Source: Kumtagia sp963820075
GTDB lineage: Bacteria; Pseudomonadota; Alphaproteobacteria; Rhizobiales; Rhizobiaceae
Length of the DNA: 64,000 bases
Assembly: GCA_963820075.1 (NCBI GenBank)
Contig: CAWFYS010000012.1
Location: 434,001 to 498,000, forward strand
Direction of reading: 5' to 3'
A program made the translations under genes and the position numbers. Within the stretch, counting starts at the first letter, position 1. Each line of letters starts with the position of its first letter. The notes below the pieces were generated by a model. It had not been told where the DNA came from and did no database searches. It worked only from the letters and a program-made list of their open reading frames with translations. This document shows positions 41,772 through 51,589 of this stretch, in pieces.

Positions 41772-42934
41772 CCAAGCTCAATCTCGTGGGCCTGCAGGTA
41801 GTCGCGGTCCATCTCAATACCGAGGCCGGGCTTGGACGTCAGCTTGAGGCTGCCGTTCGAATTGTCGAGTGGTCTGTCGATGAGATGATCGTACTTGCCC
41901 AAGTTCCACTCCGACGTTTCGAGCTTGTAGAAGTTGGGAACGGTCATCATCACCTGCGCTCCCGCAACCAAATTGATCGGTCCCGCGGCGTCATGTGGCG
42001 ACACCGGGACGTAATAGGCCTCGCATAGGGCGGAAATCTTCTTGAGTTCGGTAATGCCGCCGGTCCAGGTGACGTCCGGCATGATGTAGTCAGCGAGCCT
42101 GTTCTCGAGTACCGGCACGAAATCCCACTTCGTGTGGCCGCGCTCGCCCCACGAGATAGCGGCACTGACCTTCTCACGCACCTGCTTGAGGGCGTTAAGG
42201 CTCTCCGGCGGGCAGGGCTCCTCAAACCAGTCGATCTGGCCGGCTTCCTCGAGGCTCCGGCACAGGCGAATGGCGGTGGGAACGTCGAAGCGGCCATGCG
42301 CATCGATGAGAATGTCGACATCAGGCCCCGCCGTTTCACGGATCAGAGCCGTGAGTTCGGCGGCTTCGCGCTCGTCCTTGCGGGTCATGCTGCCATCGAG
42401 GTAGCCGTCCCGCTGTTCGCGGGGCAGACCATCGGCGCTGCGGCCCTGGTGGGGGTAAGGGTCGAACTTGAGCGCAGTGTGTCCGGACTCGACGATGTCC
42501 AGAATTTCGCGAACCACAGCCTCCTTGCTCGTGAAATTGGCCTGGTTGGGATGGGTGTAGAGCGCAACTTCATCGCGTACTGGTCCGCCCAGCAGCTCGT
42601 AAATCGGCTTGCCGAGTACTTTGCCCCGGATGTCCCAGAGGGCTATATCGATGGCGCTCACGCATTCGACGGCGGCGCCGCGGCTGCCCATGTAGGTGAA
42701 GCTGCGGAAAATCTTGTGCCAGAGATGCTCGATACGTGCTGGATCCTCGCCTGTCAGGGCGACGCCGATCTGCCGCAGGATCGTGCAGAGCGCGCGGTTG
42801 GCAAGCTTTGTAGTGGTGGTGATCTCTCCCCAGCCACTCACGCCTTCGTCGGTCATCACCTCGACGAACAGGAACTCGCCCCAATAGGAAGCATCGGACC
42901 TGATCAGCCACGGCCGGATGCTCGTGATTTTCAT
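41768..42934 (-). CDS. Galactonate dehydratase-like enolase-superfamily enzyme
   Basis: 388 residues. The capping domain is MKITSIRPWLIRSDASYWGE; the barrel has VDILIDAHGRFD (Asp and a following His, as in D-galactonate dehydratase), IDWFEEPCPPE (Glu), AAISWGERGHTKWD (Glu) and VPVSPHDAAGPI (His). It would dehydrate an aldonate to a 2-keto-3-deoxy acid. The first of three minus-strand dehydratases; the GntR gene lies 24 bp upstream. The TAA stop is formed by the repeat edge. Confidence 0.85.
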   Translation of the reverse strand: MKITSIRPWLIRSDASYWGEFLFVEVMTDEGVSGWGEITTTTKLANRALCTILRQIGVALTGEDPARIEHLWHKIFRSFTYMGSRGAAVECVSAIDIALWDIRGKVLGKPIYELLGGPVRDEVALYTHPNQANFTSKEAVVREILDIVESGHTALKFDPYPHQGRSADGLPREQRDGYLDGSMTRKDEREAAELTALIRETAGPDVDILIDAHGRFDVPTAIRLCRSLEEAGQIDWFEEPCPPESLNALKQVREKVSAAISWGERGHTKWDFVPVLENRLADYIMPDVTWTGGITELKKISALCEAYYVPVSPHDAAGPINLVAGAQVMMTVPNFYKLETSEWNLGKYDHLIDRPLDNSNGSLKLTSKPGLGIEMDRDYLQAHEIELG

Positions 42935-42958
42935 CTCAATTACCTTTGTCTGAAATGG

Positions 42959-43867
42959 TCAGGCTAACGATGTTCGAGACTGGACCGTCGTTCTATCCGA
43001 CCCGAGCGGTGTTGCGCGCATTTGTTCGAGAATATGCCGGCCGGAACCCTCGACATGGCGGGAAATGAGTTCGGCCGCCTTGTCGGCTTCTCCCGCCTTT
43101 ACGCGCCAGATGAGTTCGCGGTGCTCGCGCATGATCGCGGCACGCCGCGCGAGCGTGTAGTTGAAACGGCGGCTCACGGCGCGCAGCACTTCGCGATGCT
43201 TCCACCAAAGCTCGGCGGCATGGCGGTTATAGTGCCGCTGGTACATCACGGTGTGGAACGCGGTATCCAGCTCACTGTGCCTGAATGTGTCGGCGAAGTT
43301 GTTGTCTTCAATCAGGCCCTGGATACGTTCGAGTTCGGCTATGTCCTCGCTGGTGGCCATATTCACGAACCATCGCGTCAGGGCCGGCTCGATGAGAACA
43401 CCGATCTCGTAGATATCCCGGACAAAATCCTGATCTATGGGCCTGACGCGCGCCCCGCGGTTGGGGACGAAGATGACGAAGCCCTCCCCACGCAACAGCT
43501 GAAGCGCCTCGCGCACGGGGTTGGTCGAGGTGCCGTGATGCCGGGCGAGATCGGTGACCACGAGCCGTTCGTTGGCGGCGAGCCGTCCCTCGATGATGTC
43601 TTCCCTGATCAGTTCATAAATCGAGGCGCCCTCGCTGGAGGCGCCGATGGAATCAACCCCCACAGGTGGCTTGGCTTTGAAGTCGCCTATTTCGTCCAAG
43701 GCCGGCTCCCAGCAATAATACACGCGCTGCCTGATATCACGCACGGCTTCCGCCAACAATGTACGATCCAGCGCGTTGACAGGCAATTCACGATCTGAAA
43801 ACGTACCAGGCGATCGAGGGGATACATAAAGCAGAAAGACGCGATCCCCCCGCGGTCGAACGAGCAA
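42959..43867 (-). CDS. GntR-family regulator of the sugar-acid locus
   Basis: Up to 302 residues. The winged helix contains SIYELIREDIIEGRLAANER and HHGTSTNPVREALQLLRGEG; the FCD domain begins QDFVRDIYEIGVLIEPALTR. No in-frame ATG precedes the HTH, so the start is uncertain: TTG at 43867 gives the longest form, and a GTG about 43 residues further in would still leave the HTH intact. It lies between the dehydratase genes and the divergent ABC importer, so it probably controls both in response to the imported sugar acid. Confidence 0.82.
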   Translation of the reverse strand: MLVRPRGDRVFLLYVSPRSPGTFSDRELPVNALDRTLLAEAVRDIRQRVYYCWEPALDEIGDFKAKPPVGVDSIGASSEGASIYELIREDIIEGRLAANERLVVTDLARHHGTSTNPVREALQLLRGEGFVIFVPNRGARVRPIDQDFVRDIYEIGVLIEPALTRWFVNMATSEDIAELERIQGLIEDNNFADTFRHSELDTAFHTVMYQRHYNRHAAELWWKHREVLRAVSRRFNYTLARRAAIMREHRELIWRVKAGEADKAAELISRHVEGSGRHILEQMRATPLGSDRTTVQSRTSLA

Positions 43868-43917
43868 GGACCGCTTGCCTCGGCGCAGAGCGGCATGGGA
43901 GAACCTGGAGGAAACCT

Positions 43918-45402
43918 ATGACGAGGATTACACTCGGCGGTGCCGTCCTGCGCGGCACTGTTGTCACTGCTTTAATGGCATCGCTGATGTCCACATCGGC
44001 ATTGGGTGCCACACCGGTCGACTTGAGCAAGTGGTCACCCGAATACGTGCGGTCCATTGCGGGCACAGAGGAGTTTGACACGGCGGAGGCCTGCGGTAAG
44101 GTCACCCCCCTCGACTACAAGGGGCGACTGACCTTCTGGTATCAGGGCGTATTCGAAGGCGACCCCGACCTCCTGCGTCAATACTATAAGGATTTCTTCG
44201 AAACCTTCCGCAAGACCTATCCGAACATCCAGCTCGAGGAACAGGCCCTCACCTATAACGACCTGCTCGACAAGTTCCGCACGGCGCTCCTTGGCAATGC
44301 GGCGCCGATGGCGGTCCGCCTGCAAATCCTGGGTGGCACGGAGTTTGCGGCGAAGGGCTATCTCGAGCCGCTCAAGCCTGAGGACGTCGGCTGGTCGACC
44401 GAGGACTTCTGGCCCGGCGCCATGAAGGCCGTAACCTGGGACGAGGTGACCTATGGCATCCCGACCAACAACGAGACGATGGCGCTCATCTGGAACGCCG
44501 ATATCTTCAAGCGGGCCGGGCTCGATCCAGACCAACCGCCGGCAACCTGGGACGATGTCGTCGCGTACTCCAAGCAGATCCACGACAAGCTCGGGATCGC
44601 CGGCTACGGCCTCGTTGCCCGCAAGAACGCCGGCAACACGCCCTACCGCTTCATGCCCCAGCTCTGGGGTTACGGCGGCGGCGTATTCGACGAAGCCGAC
44701 CCGAGCCCGAACTATGGCGAGGTCCGGCTGAACAGCGAAGCCAGCAAGCGTGCCCTGCAGGCGTCGTACGACATGTATGTCCGCGACAAGTCGGTGCCCG
44801 TTTCGGCCCTGACCAACCAGCAGGCGGACAACCAGCCCCTGTTCGTCGCCGGCCAGCTGGGTATGATGATCTCGCACCCATCCGACTACAACGTCATGCT
44901 CGACCTGCAGAAGAAGGCCACGGGCGCCGACGGGGACAAGGCGCAGACCGTCATCGACAACATGCGCTATGGTCTGATCCCCACCGGTCCCGATGGCAAG
45001 CGGGCGGTCGTGTTCGGCGGGTCCAACATCCACATCCTGAAGCCCGAATATGTCGAAGGCGGCAAGGTGGACGAGCCGGCTGCCAAGGCGATGATCTGCT
45101 TCTGGACGAGCCCTGAATGGTCGCTGAAGATGGCCTATGCCGGCTCGAACCCGGGCAACCTCAACGGCTTCAAGACCAAGTGGATGAAGGAACGACTGGA
45201 CACGATAAAGTTTCTCGATGTCACGACCTCGATGCTGCCATACGGCATCCCGTTCCCGGCCCTGCCGCAAGCTCCCGAGATCATGAATATCATCGTCCCG
45301 GATATGCTGCAGAACGCCTTGACCGGCGCCATGACCGTCGACCAGGCGGCCGATGACGCGGCCGACAAGGTCAAGAAACTGATGGAAGGCGGTGGGCTCT
45401 AG
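43918..45402 (+). CDS. Carbohydrate ABC importer, solute-binding protein
   Basis: A 494-residue family 1 binding protein with a signal peptide (VVTALMASLMSTSALGA, cleavage near LGATP). LTFWYQGVFEGDPD starts lobe 1, and GIPTNNETMALIWNADIFK and GLDPDQPPATWDDVVAYSKQ are standard motifs. Its size suits an oligosaccharide or large sugar-acid ligand. It opens a plus-strand operon of importer, dehydratase and aldolase genes. Confidence 0.9.
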   Translation: MTRITLGGAVLRGTVVTALMASLMSTSALGATPVDLSKWSPEYVRSIAGTEEFDTAEACGKVTPLDYKGRLTFWYQGVFEGDPDLLRQYYKDFFETFRKTYPNIQLEEQALTYNDLLDKFRTALLGNAAPMAVRLQILGGTEFAAKGYLEPLKPEDVGWSTEDFWPGAMKAVTWDEVTYGIPTNNETMALIWNADIFKRAGLDPDQPPATWDDVVAYSKQIHDKLGIAGYGLVARKNAGNTPYRFMPQLWGYGGGVFDEADPSPNYGEVRLNSEASKRALQASYDMYVRDKSVPVSALTNQQADNQPLFVAGQLGMMISHPSDYNVMLDLQKKATGADGDKAQTVIDNMRYGLIPTGPDGKRAVVFGGSNIHILKPEYVEGGKVDEPAAKAMICFWTSPEWSLKMAYAGSNPGNLNGFKTKWMKERLDTIKFLDVTTSMLPYGIPFPALPQAPEIMNIIVPDMLQNALTGAMTVDQAADDAADKVKKLMEGGGL

Positions 45403-45481
45403 GCCTCGCCTGTCGCGAAATCGGCCGGCAGATTTTGCGCTGCCGGCCTACATTGCGTGCCAAGACAGGGGGTTGCCTACG

Positions 45482-46441
45482 ATGACCACGGTGACAGGCG
45501 AGGCAGACTCGGCCCGCAAACCGCGCGCGATGCGTTCCGACGTGCTCCGGCAGATCTGGATCAATCGGGCTGACTATCTCTACGTACTGCCCGCCCTCGT
45601 GGTGATGCTCATCGTCATCGCCTACCCGATCTACTACACGGTCGAACTGTCCTTCTTCAAAACGCCGCCTGGGCTGCAGCTGAGGGACAAGACCTTCGTC
45701 GGCGTGGACAACTACACGGCCATCCTCACCAGCGATGTGTTCTGGCGCGTTACGCTCAACACGGTGATCTGGACGGTGGCCTCCACCATCATCGCATTCG
45801 TGCTGGGCTATGCCTTGGCGCTGGCTCTGCATCGCGACTTTTTCGGGCGCGGCATACTGCGCGCCATCCTTATCATCCCGTGGGTGATCAGCGCGGTCGC
45901 TGCCTCCTATATCTGGAAATGGATCTACCACTCGGATTTCGGCATCATCGGCGCGGTGCTCGTGGAACTGGGGCTCGCCAGCCGGCCACCGAACTTCATC
46001 GACAGCGTCAGCACTGTCCTGCCCTCGCTGATCGTGGTCAACGTCTGGCGCGAGTTTCCGTTTGCCATGATCATGCTGATGGCTGGGCTGCAAACGGTTC
46101 CCGAGCAGCTCCTGCGTGCCGCGCAGGTCGACGGCGCCTCGGCATGGCAGCGCTTCTGGCACGTCACCTTTCCGCATCTGAGCGGGGTGTCCACGGTTAC
46201 GATCCTGCTGCTCGCGGTCGCGAACTTCAACTCCTTCATCATTCCGTGGATCATGACGGGCGGCGGCCCCTCCAACGCCTCCCACATCTGGATCACGCAC
46301 ATTTACGAGCTCGCCTTCGGGCGCCAGCTCTGGGGTGTGGCGTCGGCCTATTCCGTGCTCCTGTTCTTCATCCTGATGACGCTGGGCTATTTCTACGTGC
46401 GCGCGCTCAGCGGCGGCGAACGAAGGGGGGCGGGGACATGA
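45482..46441 (+). CDS. Sugar ABC transporter permease (MalF-like)
   Basis: A 319-residue inner-membrane protein with six predicted helices (YLYVLPALVVMLIVIAYPIY first). The EAA loop is AAQVDGASAWQRFWHVTFPH, which docks to the ATPase. The ATG at 45482 gives the usual cytoplasmic N-terminus. It overlaps the second permease gene by four bases. Confidence 0.9.
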   Translation: MTTVTGEADSARKPRAMRSDVLRQIWINRADYLYVLPALVVMLIVIAYPIYYTVELSFFKTPPGLQLRDKTFVGVDNYTAILTSDVFWRVTLNTVIWTVASTIIAFVLGYALALALHRDFFGRGILRAILIIPWVISAVAASYIWKWIYHSDFGIIGAVLVELGLASRPPNFIDSVSTVLPSLIVVNVWREFPFAMIMLMAGLQTVPEQLLRAAQVDGASAWQRFWHVTFPHLSGVSTVTILLLAVANFNSFIIPWIMTGGGPSNASHIWITHIYELAFGRQLWGVASAYSVLLFFILMTLGYFYVRALSGGERRGAGT

Positions 46442-47316
46442 CGTCGCAGACCGCCGTCTCGACACCCCGCCGCAGGCGGATTGACGGCTGGCGCTGGGCT
46501 GGCCGCCTCTTCCTCCTGTTCATGCTCCTCTATACCGCGCTGCCGATGGTCTGGATGCTGCTGACATCGATCAAGTCGGGCTTCGCGGCCATGGCGTTTC
46601 CGCCAGAGTGGTGGCCGAGCGAGCCCACGCTGGCGAGCTACCAGAAGCTGCTCGACCCGCAGAACAGCGTCGGCCAGGACTTTCTGCGATTTTTCTGGAA
46701 CAGCCTGTTGGTTTCGACCCTGACCACGATCCTCGCGGTACTGGTCGCGGTGCCGGCCGCGTACGCCTTCTCGCGCTTCAGTTTTCCGGGACAGAGATTC
46801 CTGTTTTTCTCGGTGCTGCTGCGAAACATGTTCCCGGCGGTGATCTTTCTGGTCCCGCTCTTCATCCTGATGCGCTTTCTAGGCTTGGTGAACACGCACG
46901 GCTCGCTGGTCCTCACCTACCTGACCTTCGGCCTGCCGCTCGCCATCTGGCTGCTCAAGGGCTTTTACGACAACATCCCGGTTCAACTCGAGCAGGCGGC
47001 GCGCATCGATGGCGCGACGCGTCTGCAGGCCTTCATCTTGATCGTTATGCCGCTATCGGTTCCGGGCATCATTGCCGCGGCGATCTACTCGTTCATCGGT
47101 GCATGGAATGAATACATCTACGCCTACACGTTTCTCTCTAAGAACGAACAGCTGACCTTGCCGGTCGGCATCCAGCGGTTCTTCTCGGAAAACACCACCG
47201 ATTTTCCGGGTCTGATGGCAGCGAGCTTCATGATGAGCGTGCCGGTGGTCGTGCTGTTCCTCGTCCTGCAAAAATACTTCGTGCGCGCGCTGACCGAAGG
47301 CGCCGTCAAACATTAG
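46438..47316 (+). CDS. Carbohydrate ABC transporter permease (MalG-like)
   Basis: A 292-residue partner permease. LFLLFMLLYTALPMVWMLL is the first helix, LASYQKLLDP and YAFSRFSFPGQRFLFF are conserved, and AARIDGATRLQAFILIVMPL is the EAA loop. The C-terminus YFVRALTEGAVKH is typical of MalG-type members. It starts within the stop of the first permease gene. Confidence 0.9.
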   Translation: MTSQTAVSTPRRRRIDGWRWAGRLFLLFMLLYTALPMVWMLLTSIKSGFAAMAFPPEWWPSEPTLASYQKLLDPQNSVGQDFLRFFWNSLLVSTLTTILAVLVAVPAAYAFSRFSFPGQRFLFFSVLLRNMFPAVIFLVPLFILMRFLGLVNTHGSLVLTYLTFGLPLAIWLLKGFYDNIPVQLEQAARIDGATRLQAFILIVMPLSVPGIIAAAIYSFIGAWNEYIYAYTFLSKNEQLTLPVGIQRFFSENTTDFPGLMAASFMMSVPVVVLFLVLQKYFVRALTEGAVKH

Positions 47317-47327
47317 GGAAGTTGCCG

Positions 47328-48425
47328 ATGGCCCACGTGGTCCTGATAGATCTTGTCAAGACCTACGGCGCCTTCAAGGCCGTCAACAATGTCTCGCTGA
47401 CCGTCAACGATGGCGAGTTCGTCGCTCTCGTCGGCCCCTCGGGTTGCGGCAAGACGACCACCCTCAATCTCGTTGCGGGACTGATCCCGGTTACGTCAGG
47501 TGAAATCCTGATCGGGGACCGGGTCGTCAACGACCTGGACCCCAAGGACCGTGACATCGCAATGGTGTTCCAGAACTACGCGCTCTATCCGCAAAAGTCG
47601 GTCTACAAGAACTTGGCGTTCCCGCTGCAGATGCGAAAGCTCCCCCGTGACGAGATCGACCGGAAGGTCAAGGAAGCGGCACGCGTGCTCGACATGACCG
47701 GACTGCTCGAGCGCAAGCCTCGTGAGCTCTCGGGCGGACAACAGCAGCGCGTGGCCCTGGGCCGAGCCCTCGTTCGGGACCCCGCGGTATTCCTGATGGA
47801 CGAACCGCTCTCCAATCTCGACGCCAAGCTGCGCGCGCAGATGCGGTCCGAAATCAAGCGGTTCCATCAGGACCTGAAGGCGACGATCATCTATGTGACG
47901 CACGACCAGCTCGAGGCCGTGACCATGGCCGACAAGATGGCCGTGATGAACGGCGGCTATCTGCAGCAATACGATTCGCCGGCGCAGGTTTTCGCCCATC
48001 CCGTGAATATGTTCGTCGCGAGCTTCATAGGCAGCCCGGCGATGAGCCTTATTCCGCTGGAGGCATCCACGGCAAACGGCGCCGCGGTACTGACGAGCGC
48101 GGAAGGCTGGAGCCTCGAGCTGTCGCAACGCAACGCGCGCAAGGTCCAGAGGGCGACCACCAGGAAGGTCGTGCTCGGTGCGCGACACTCGACTATCAAG
48201 CTGCATAAGAGCGCGGTCCCCGGCGCCATTCCGGCCAAGGCCTATACGGTCGAACCAACCGGAGACGTCACCTTCGTGCAGGCGTTGCTCTCGGGCGCCA
48301 TCGTCAACATCAGCGTGTCCCCCAACGTCGCCGTCGCACCTGACGAGCAGATCTGGCTCGAGTTCGACCAGGAGCGCACGCACCTGTTCGACGGCGAAAC
48401 TGAAATGGCCCTTAAGGCCGACTGA
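47328..48425 (+). CDS. ABC transporter ATP-binding protein (UgpC/MsmX type)
   Basis: A 365-residue ATPase. Walker A VGPSGCGKTT (36-45), Q-loop VFQNYALYP, signature LSGGQQQR (134-141), Walker B VFLMDEP (155-160) and switch His (IIYVTHDQLEA) are all intact. The C-terminal about 120 residues form the TOBE/MOI regulatory domain of sugar importers. The ATG at 47328 follows GGGAAG. It completes the importer. Confidence 0.92.
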   Translation: MAHVVLIDLVKTYGAFKAVNNVSLTVNDGEFVALVGPSGCGKTTTLNLVAGLIPVTSGEILIGDRVVNDLDPKDRDIAMVFQNYALYPQKSVYKNLAFPLQMRKLPRDEIDRKVKEAARVLDMTGLLERKPRELSGGQQQRVALGRALVRDPAVFLMDEPLSNLDAKLRAQMRSEIKRFHQDLKATIIYVTHDQLEAVTMADKMAVMNGGYLQQYDSPAQVFAHPVNMFVASFIGSPAMSLIPLEASTANGAAVLTSAEGWSLELSQRNARKVQRATTRKVVLGARHSTIKLHKSAVPGAIPAKAYTVEPTGDVTFVQALLSGAIVNISVSPNVAVAPDEQIWLEFDQERTHLFDGETEMALKAD

Positions 48426-48457
48426 GACAGGACGGGTTCGTTTGGACAGGGGCGCGG

Positions 48458-49621
48458 ATGACTGAGGCGCTAAAGATCACCGCGATCAAGCCATATGCGA
48501 TATGGGTAGGGACACGTAACCAGTTGCTCGTAAAGGTCGAGACCGACCAGGGCATCTTCGGGTGGGGCGAGAGCGGCTTGAGCGGTCGCGAGAAGGCGGT
48601 GATCGGCGCCATCGAGCATTTTCGCGAGTTCCTCATCGGCCGCGACCCGATGCAGATTGGCCGAATCTGGCAGGAGGCATATCGCAGCCAGTACTTCGAA
48701 GGCGGGCGGGTTCTGCAGGCGGCGATTTCGGCGATGGACATTGCCTTTCACGACATCAAGGGCAAGGCGCTCGGGGTTCCGGTCTACGACCTGCTGGGCG
48801 GCAAGCAGCGCGACCGCATCCCCACTTTCGCCTCGACCGGAGACGAGGCCGAGGGCGATGGTGCCATCGAACGAGCCCGCGAGCTACGCGCACAGGGGTG
48901 GCAGGCGATCCGCTTCTTCCCCGTCGGGCAAAACAGCAGGGACATCTTCGAGCCGCGCGAGTCGATCGGCGCTACCGCAAGGATGCTAAACAAAGCGCGC
49001 GAGGCGCTAGGCGACGACGTGGTCCTCGGCATCGACTATCATCATCGACTGTCGGTGGCCGAGGCCGCGAGCTTCTGCAACAAGCTCGGCCGCGGCGTGC
49101 TTGATTTCCTCGAGGAGCCGATACGGGACGAGACGCCGGAGGCCTACGAATCTCTGCGCACGATGACCGACGTTCCTTTTGCCATCGGCGAGGAATTTGC
49201 CAGCAAGTGGCAGTTCCTGCCCTATATCGAGCGCGGCATCCACCAGTTCAACCGGCTCGATGTTTGCAATGTCGGGGGCCTCACGGAGGCGATGAAGGTC
49301 GCTGGCTGGAGCGAGGCGCACTATGTCGACCTGATGCCGCACAATCCGCTTGGTCCAGTGTGCACGGCCGCGACCGTACATCTCGGGGCGGCGGTGCCGA
49401 ACTTCGCGTGGCTCGAAACGAGGGCGCCCGAAATAAAGCTGGGCTTCGACAATTCCGACTTCTTCCCTGTGCAACCACGGCTCGACGGCCCCGATTATCT
49501 GGTCGGCGATCTGCCGGGGCTCGGCGTCGAGGTCAACGAAGCGGTGGTCCAGGCGGAGAGCTTCCGTTTCTGGGAAGCGCCTCACCTTAAGCGCCGCGAC
49601 GGTTCTGTTACGAACTGGTAG
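48458..49621 (+). CDS. D-galactonate dehydratase family enzyme (enolase superfamily)
   Basis: 387 residues. LKITAIKPYAIWVGTRNQLL begins the cap; the barrel has VVLGIDYHHRLSVAEA (Asp and His), LDFLEEPIRDETPE (Glu), VPFAIGEEFASKWQF (Glu) and VDLMPHNPLGP, whose His-Asn-Pro-Leu-Gly-Pro is characteristic of DgoD-type dehydratases. It is cotranscribed with the importer (32 bp downstream), so its substrate is probably what is imported. Confidence 0.87.
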   Translation: MTEALKITAIKPYAIWVGTRNQLLVKVETDQGIFGWGESGLSGREKAVIGAIEHFREFLIGRDPMQIGRIWQEAYRSQYFEGGRVLQAAISAMDIAFHDIKGKALGVPVYDLLGGKQRDRIPTFASTGDEAEGDGAIERARELRAQGWQAIRFFPVGQNSRDIFEPRESIGATARMLNKAREALGDDVVLGIDYHHRLSVAEAASFCNKLGRGVLDFLEEPIRDETPEAYESLRTMTDVPFAIGEEFASKWQFLPYIERGIHQFNRLDVCNVGGLTEAMKVAGWSEAHYVDLMPHNPLGPVCTAATVHLGAAVPNFAWLETRAPEIKLGFDNSDFFPVQPRLDGPDYLVGDLPGLGVEVNEAVVQAESFRFWEAPHLKRRDGSVTNW

Positions 49622-49645
49622 TTCCATTTCAGCCGGGAGCCCATA

Positions 49646-50386
49646 ATGACGCATACCCCCGACATCACGCGGCCGCCCAAAGACTTGATCGACGCGCTCA
49701 GGGAGATCGGCGCCGCGACCGTTGCCGGCACGCTTGGCCACATGGGCTTCCGCAATCCGCATATGGTCGGTCCGGTGGCGCAGAACCACCGCAAGTCGAT
49801 AGTCGGACCGGCGCTGACGCTGCAGTTCATGCCACAACGACCCGACCTGTTCACCGAGGGAGAATATGCCGATCCCGAGACGCAACTGCACCGGCACGTG
49901 CTCTACCACGCGCAGGAAGGCGATGTGGTCGTGGTCGACGCGCGAGGCGACATGAGCTCGGGTGTCTTCGGTGACATGATGTCAACGTATTTCAAGGGCA
50001 GGGGCGGCGCGGGTATCGTCATCGATGGATGCATGCGCGACCGGCCTAATGTTGAAAAGCTCGATCTGCCCCTATGGCTGCGCGGCTGGACGCCAAATTA
50101 TCATGTGCAGACCAGCATCTATCCCAATGCCGTCAACGTTCCGATTGCCTGCGGCGGTGTCACGGTGATCCCCGGCGACATCATCGTCGCCGACGACGAC
50201 GGGGTGGTGGTGCTTCCCGTCGCAATGGCCCCGAAGGTAATCGAAGAATCTCAGAAGCATCACGATTGGGAGGCGTTCTCGCGAATGAAGCTGATGGAGG
50301 GCGGCCCGTTGCAACGCTACTATCCGCTGCACCCAAGTGCGAGCGACGAGTACGAGGCTTGGCGGAAAGCCAACCCCAAGTCTTGA
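49646..50386 (+). CDS. RraA-like family aldolase/decarboxylase
   Basis: 246 residues of the RraA/HMG aldolase fold. IGAATVAGTLGHMGF, GDVVVVDARGDMSSGVFGDM and GIVIDGCMRDRPN with NVPIACGGVTVIPGDII are the family blocks; the DxxxxD metal site (GCMRD) is present, as in 4-hydroxy-4-methyl-2-oxoglutarate aldolases rather than the RNase E inhibitor. Its C-terminal extension (about 205-246) is longer than E. coli RraA. It ends the sugar-acid operon and probably cleaves the dehydratase product. Confidence 0.85.
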   Translation: MTHTPDITRPPKDLIDALREIGAATVAGTLGHMGFRNPHMVGPVAQNHRKSIVGPALTLQFMPQRPDLFTEGEYADPETQLHRHVLYHAQEGDVVVVDARGDMSSGVFGDMMSTYFKGRGGAGIVIDGCMRDRPNVEKLDLPLWLRGWTPNYHVQTSIYPNAVNVPIACGGVTVIPGDIIVADDDGVVVLPVAMAPKVIEESQKHHDWEAFSRMKLMEGGPLQRYYPLHPSASDEYEAWRKANPKS

Positions 50387-50563
50387 TTGACGGAAACGGG
50401 CTGGCAGTCGTGTTTCCCATCGACTGCTTTCGGCGCGAACCACGCCTCATACCACCTCTGGAAAGCGTCTGCGCCAAGATCGAAGGTGATGTGGCACCGT
50501 AAAGCCAACCGAAGGCTGCCGGAGATCTGCAATCGGAGAGGCATGTCGACGATTGCATTCGGC

Positions 50564-51589
50564 CTATATTTTCACTACGACACGACCGTCCAACTTATTT
50601 TCGCGCATTCGACCAAATATACTGTTGATATCTTCCAGACGCTCTACCGAATAGTGAACTTTCACCTTGCCGTCTGCGGCGAACTGAATGCATTCGGCTA
50701 GATCCAGACGAGTTCCCACGATCGATCCGCGGATGGTCTTGCGCATCAGGACTGTATTGAAGATGTCCAGCTCGAACGAGCCTGGCGGCAAGCCGACGAG
50801 CGACATGGTACCCCGCCTGTCGAGCATGCCGAGGGCCTGGCTGAAGGCACGGGGCGAGACAGCGGTAACGAGCACACCCTGCGCCCCACCGCCGGATAGC
50901 CTCTTCACCTCGGCCACGGGATCGGTCGTCTTCGCATTGACAACGGCGTCAGCGCCCATGTTGCGCGCGAGCGCCAGCTTTTCGTCGGAAATGTCAACGG
51001 CAATCACGTTGAGCCCCATCGCCTTCGCATATTGCACGGCAACGTGACCGAGTCCGCCAATGCCCGAGATGACAACCGTGTCACCCGGTTTCGTGTCGGT
51101 CTCCTTCAGCCCCTTGTAGACCGTCACTCCCGCACAAAGGATGGGGGCGGCCGGTTCCCAATCGAGGCTATCGGGCAGATGACCGACATAATTCGGATCG
51201 GCGAGAACATATTCCGCAAAGCCGCCATTGACTGAATATCCGGTATTCTTTTGCCGGTCACACAAGGTTTCCCAGCCCGCGAAACAGTGTTTGCAATGCC
51301 CGCAGGCGGTGTGTAGCCAAGGCACGCCCACGCGGTCGCCTTCCTTGACCGCCGAAACCCCGGCGCCGACTGCAACAACTGAACCGACGCCTTCGTGACC
51401 CGGGATAAAGGGTGGCGTGGGTTTCACCGGCCAGTCGCCCTCGACCGCGTGGAGATCTGTGTGACAGACCCCACATGCTTCGACCTTTACCAGGATTTGA
51501 CCCTGTCCGACCTCGGGAACCGGCACTTCTTCGATTATTAGCGGCTGCTTGAACTCGTGCACAACGGCGGCCTTCATGCTCCTTGCCAT
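50564..51589 (-). CDS. Zinc-dependent alcohol dehydrogenase (AdhP-like)
   Basis: A 341-residue medium-chain dehydrogenase. The catalytic zinc site is ACGVCHTDLHAVEGDW and GHEGVGSVV; the structural zinc site has four cysteines in CGHCKHCFAGWETLC. The NAD motif is GIGGLGHVAVQYAKAMG. The start MARSMKAAVVHEF with GGGAGGG upstream is typical of adhP; the longer frame is not. It oxidises ethanol or other primary alcohols. Transcribed alone, convergent with the sugar-acid operon. Confidence 0.9.
   Translation of the reverse strand: MARSMKAAVVHEFKQPLIIEEVPVPEVGQGQILVKVEACGVCHTDLHAVEGDWPVKPTPPFIPGHEGVGSVVAVGAGVSAVKEGDRVGVPWLHTACGHCKHCFAGWETLCDRQKNTGYSVNGGFAEYVLADPNYVGHLPDSLDWEPAAPILCAGVTVYKGLKETDTKPGDTVVISGIGGLGHVAVQYAKAMGLNVIAVDISDEKLALARNMGADAVVNAKTTDPVAEVKRLSGGGAQGVLVTAVSPRAFSQALGMLDRRGTMSLVGLPPGSFELDIFNTVLMRKTIRGSIVGTRLDLAECIQFAADGKVKVHYSVERLEDINSIFGRMRENKLDGRVVVKI

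Noticed and set aside
44035..45270. 411-codon minus-strand ORF opposite the sugar-binding protein gene
   Set aside because: Shadow frame; the plus strand carries a complete binding protein with a signal peptide.
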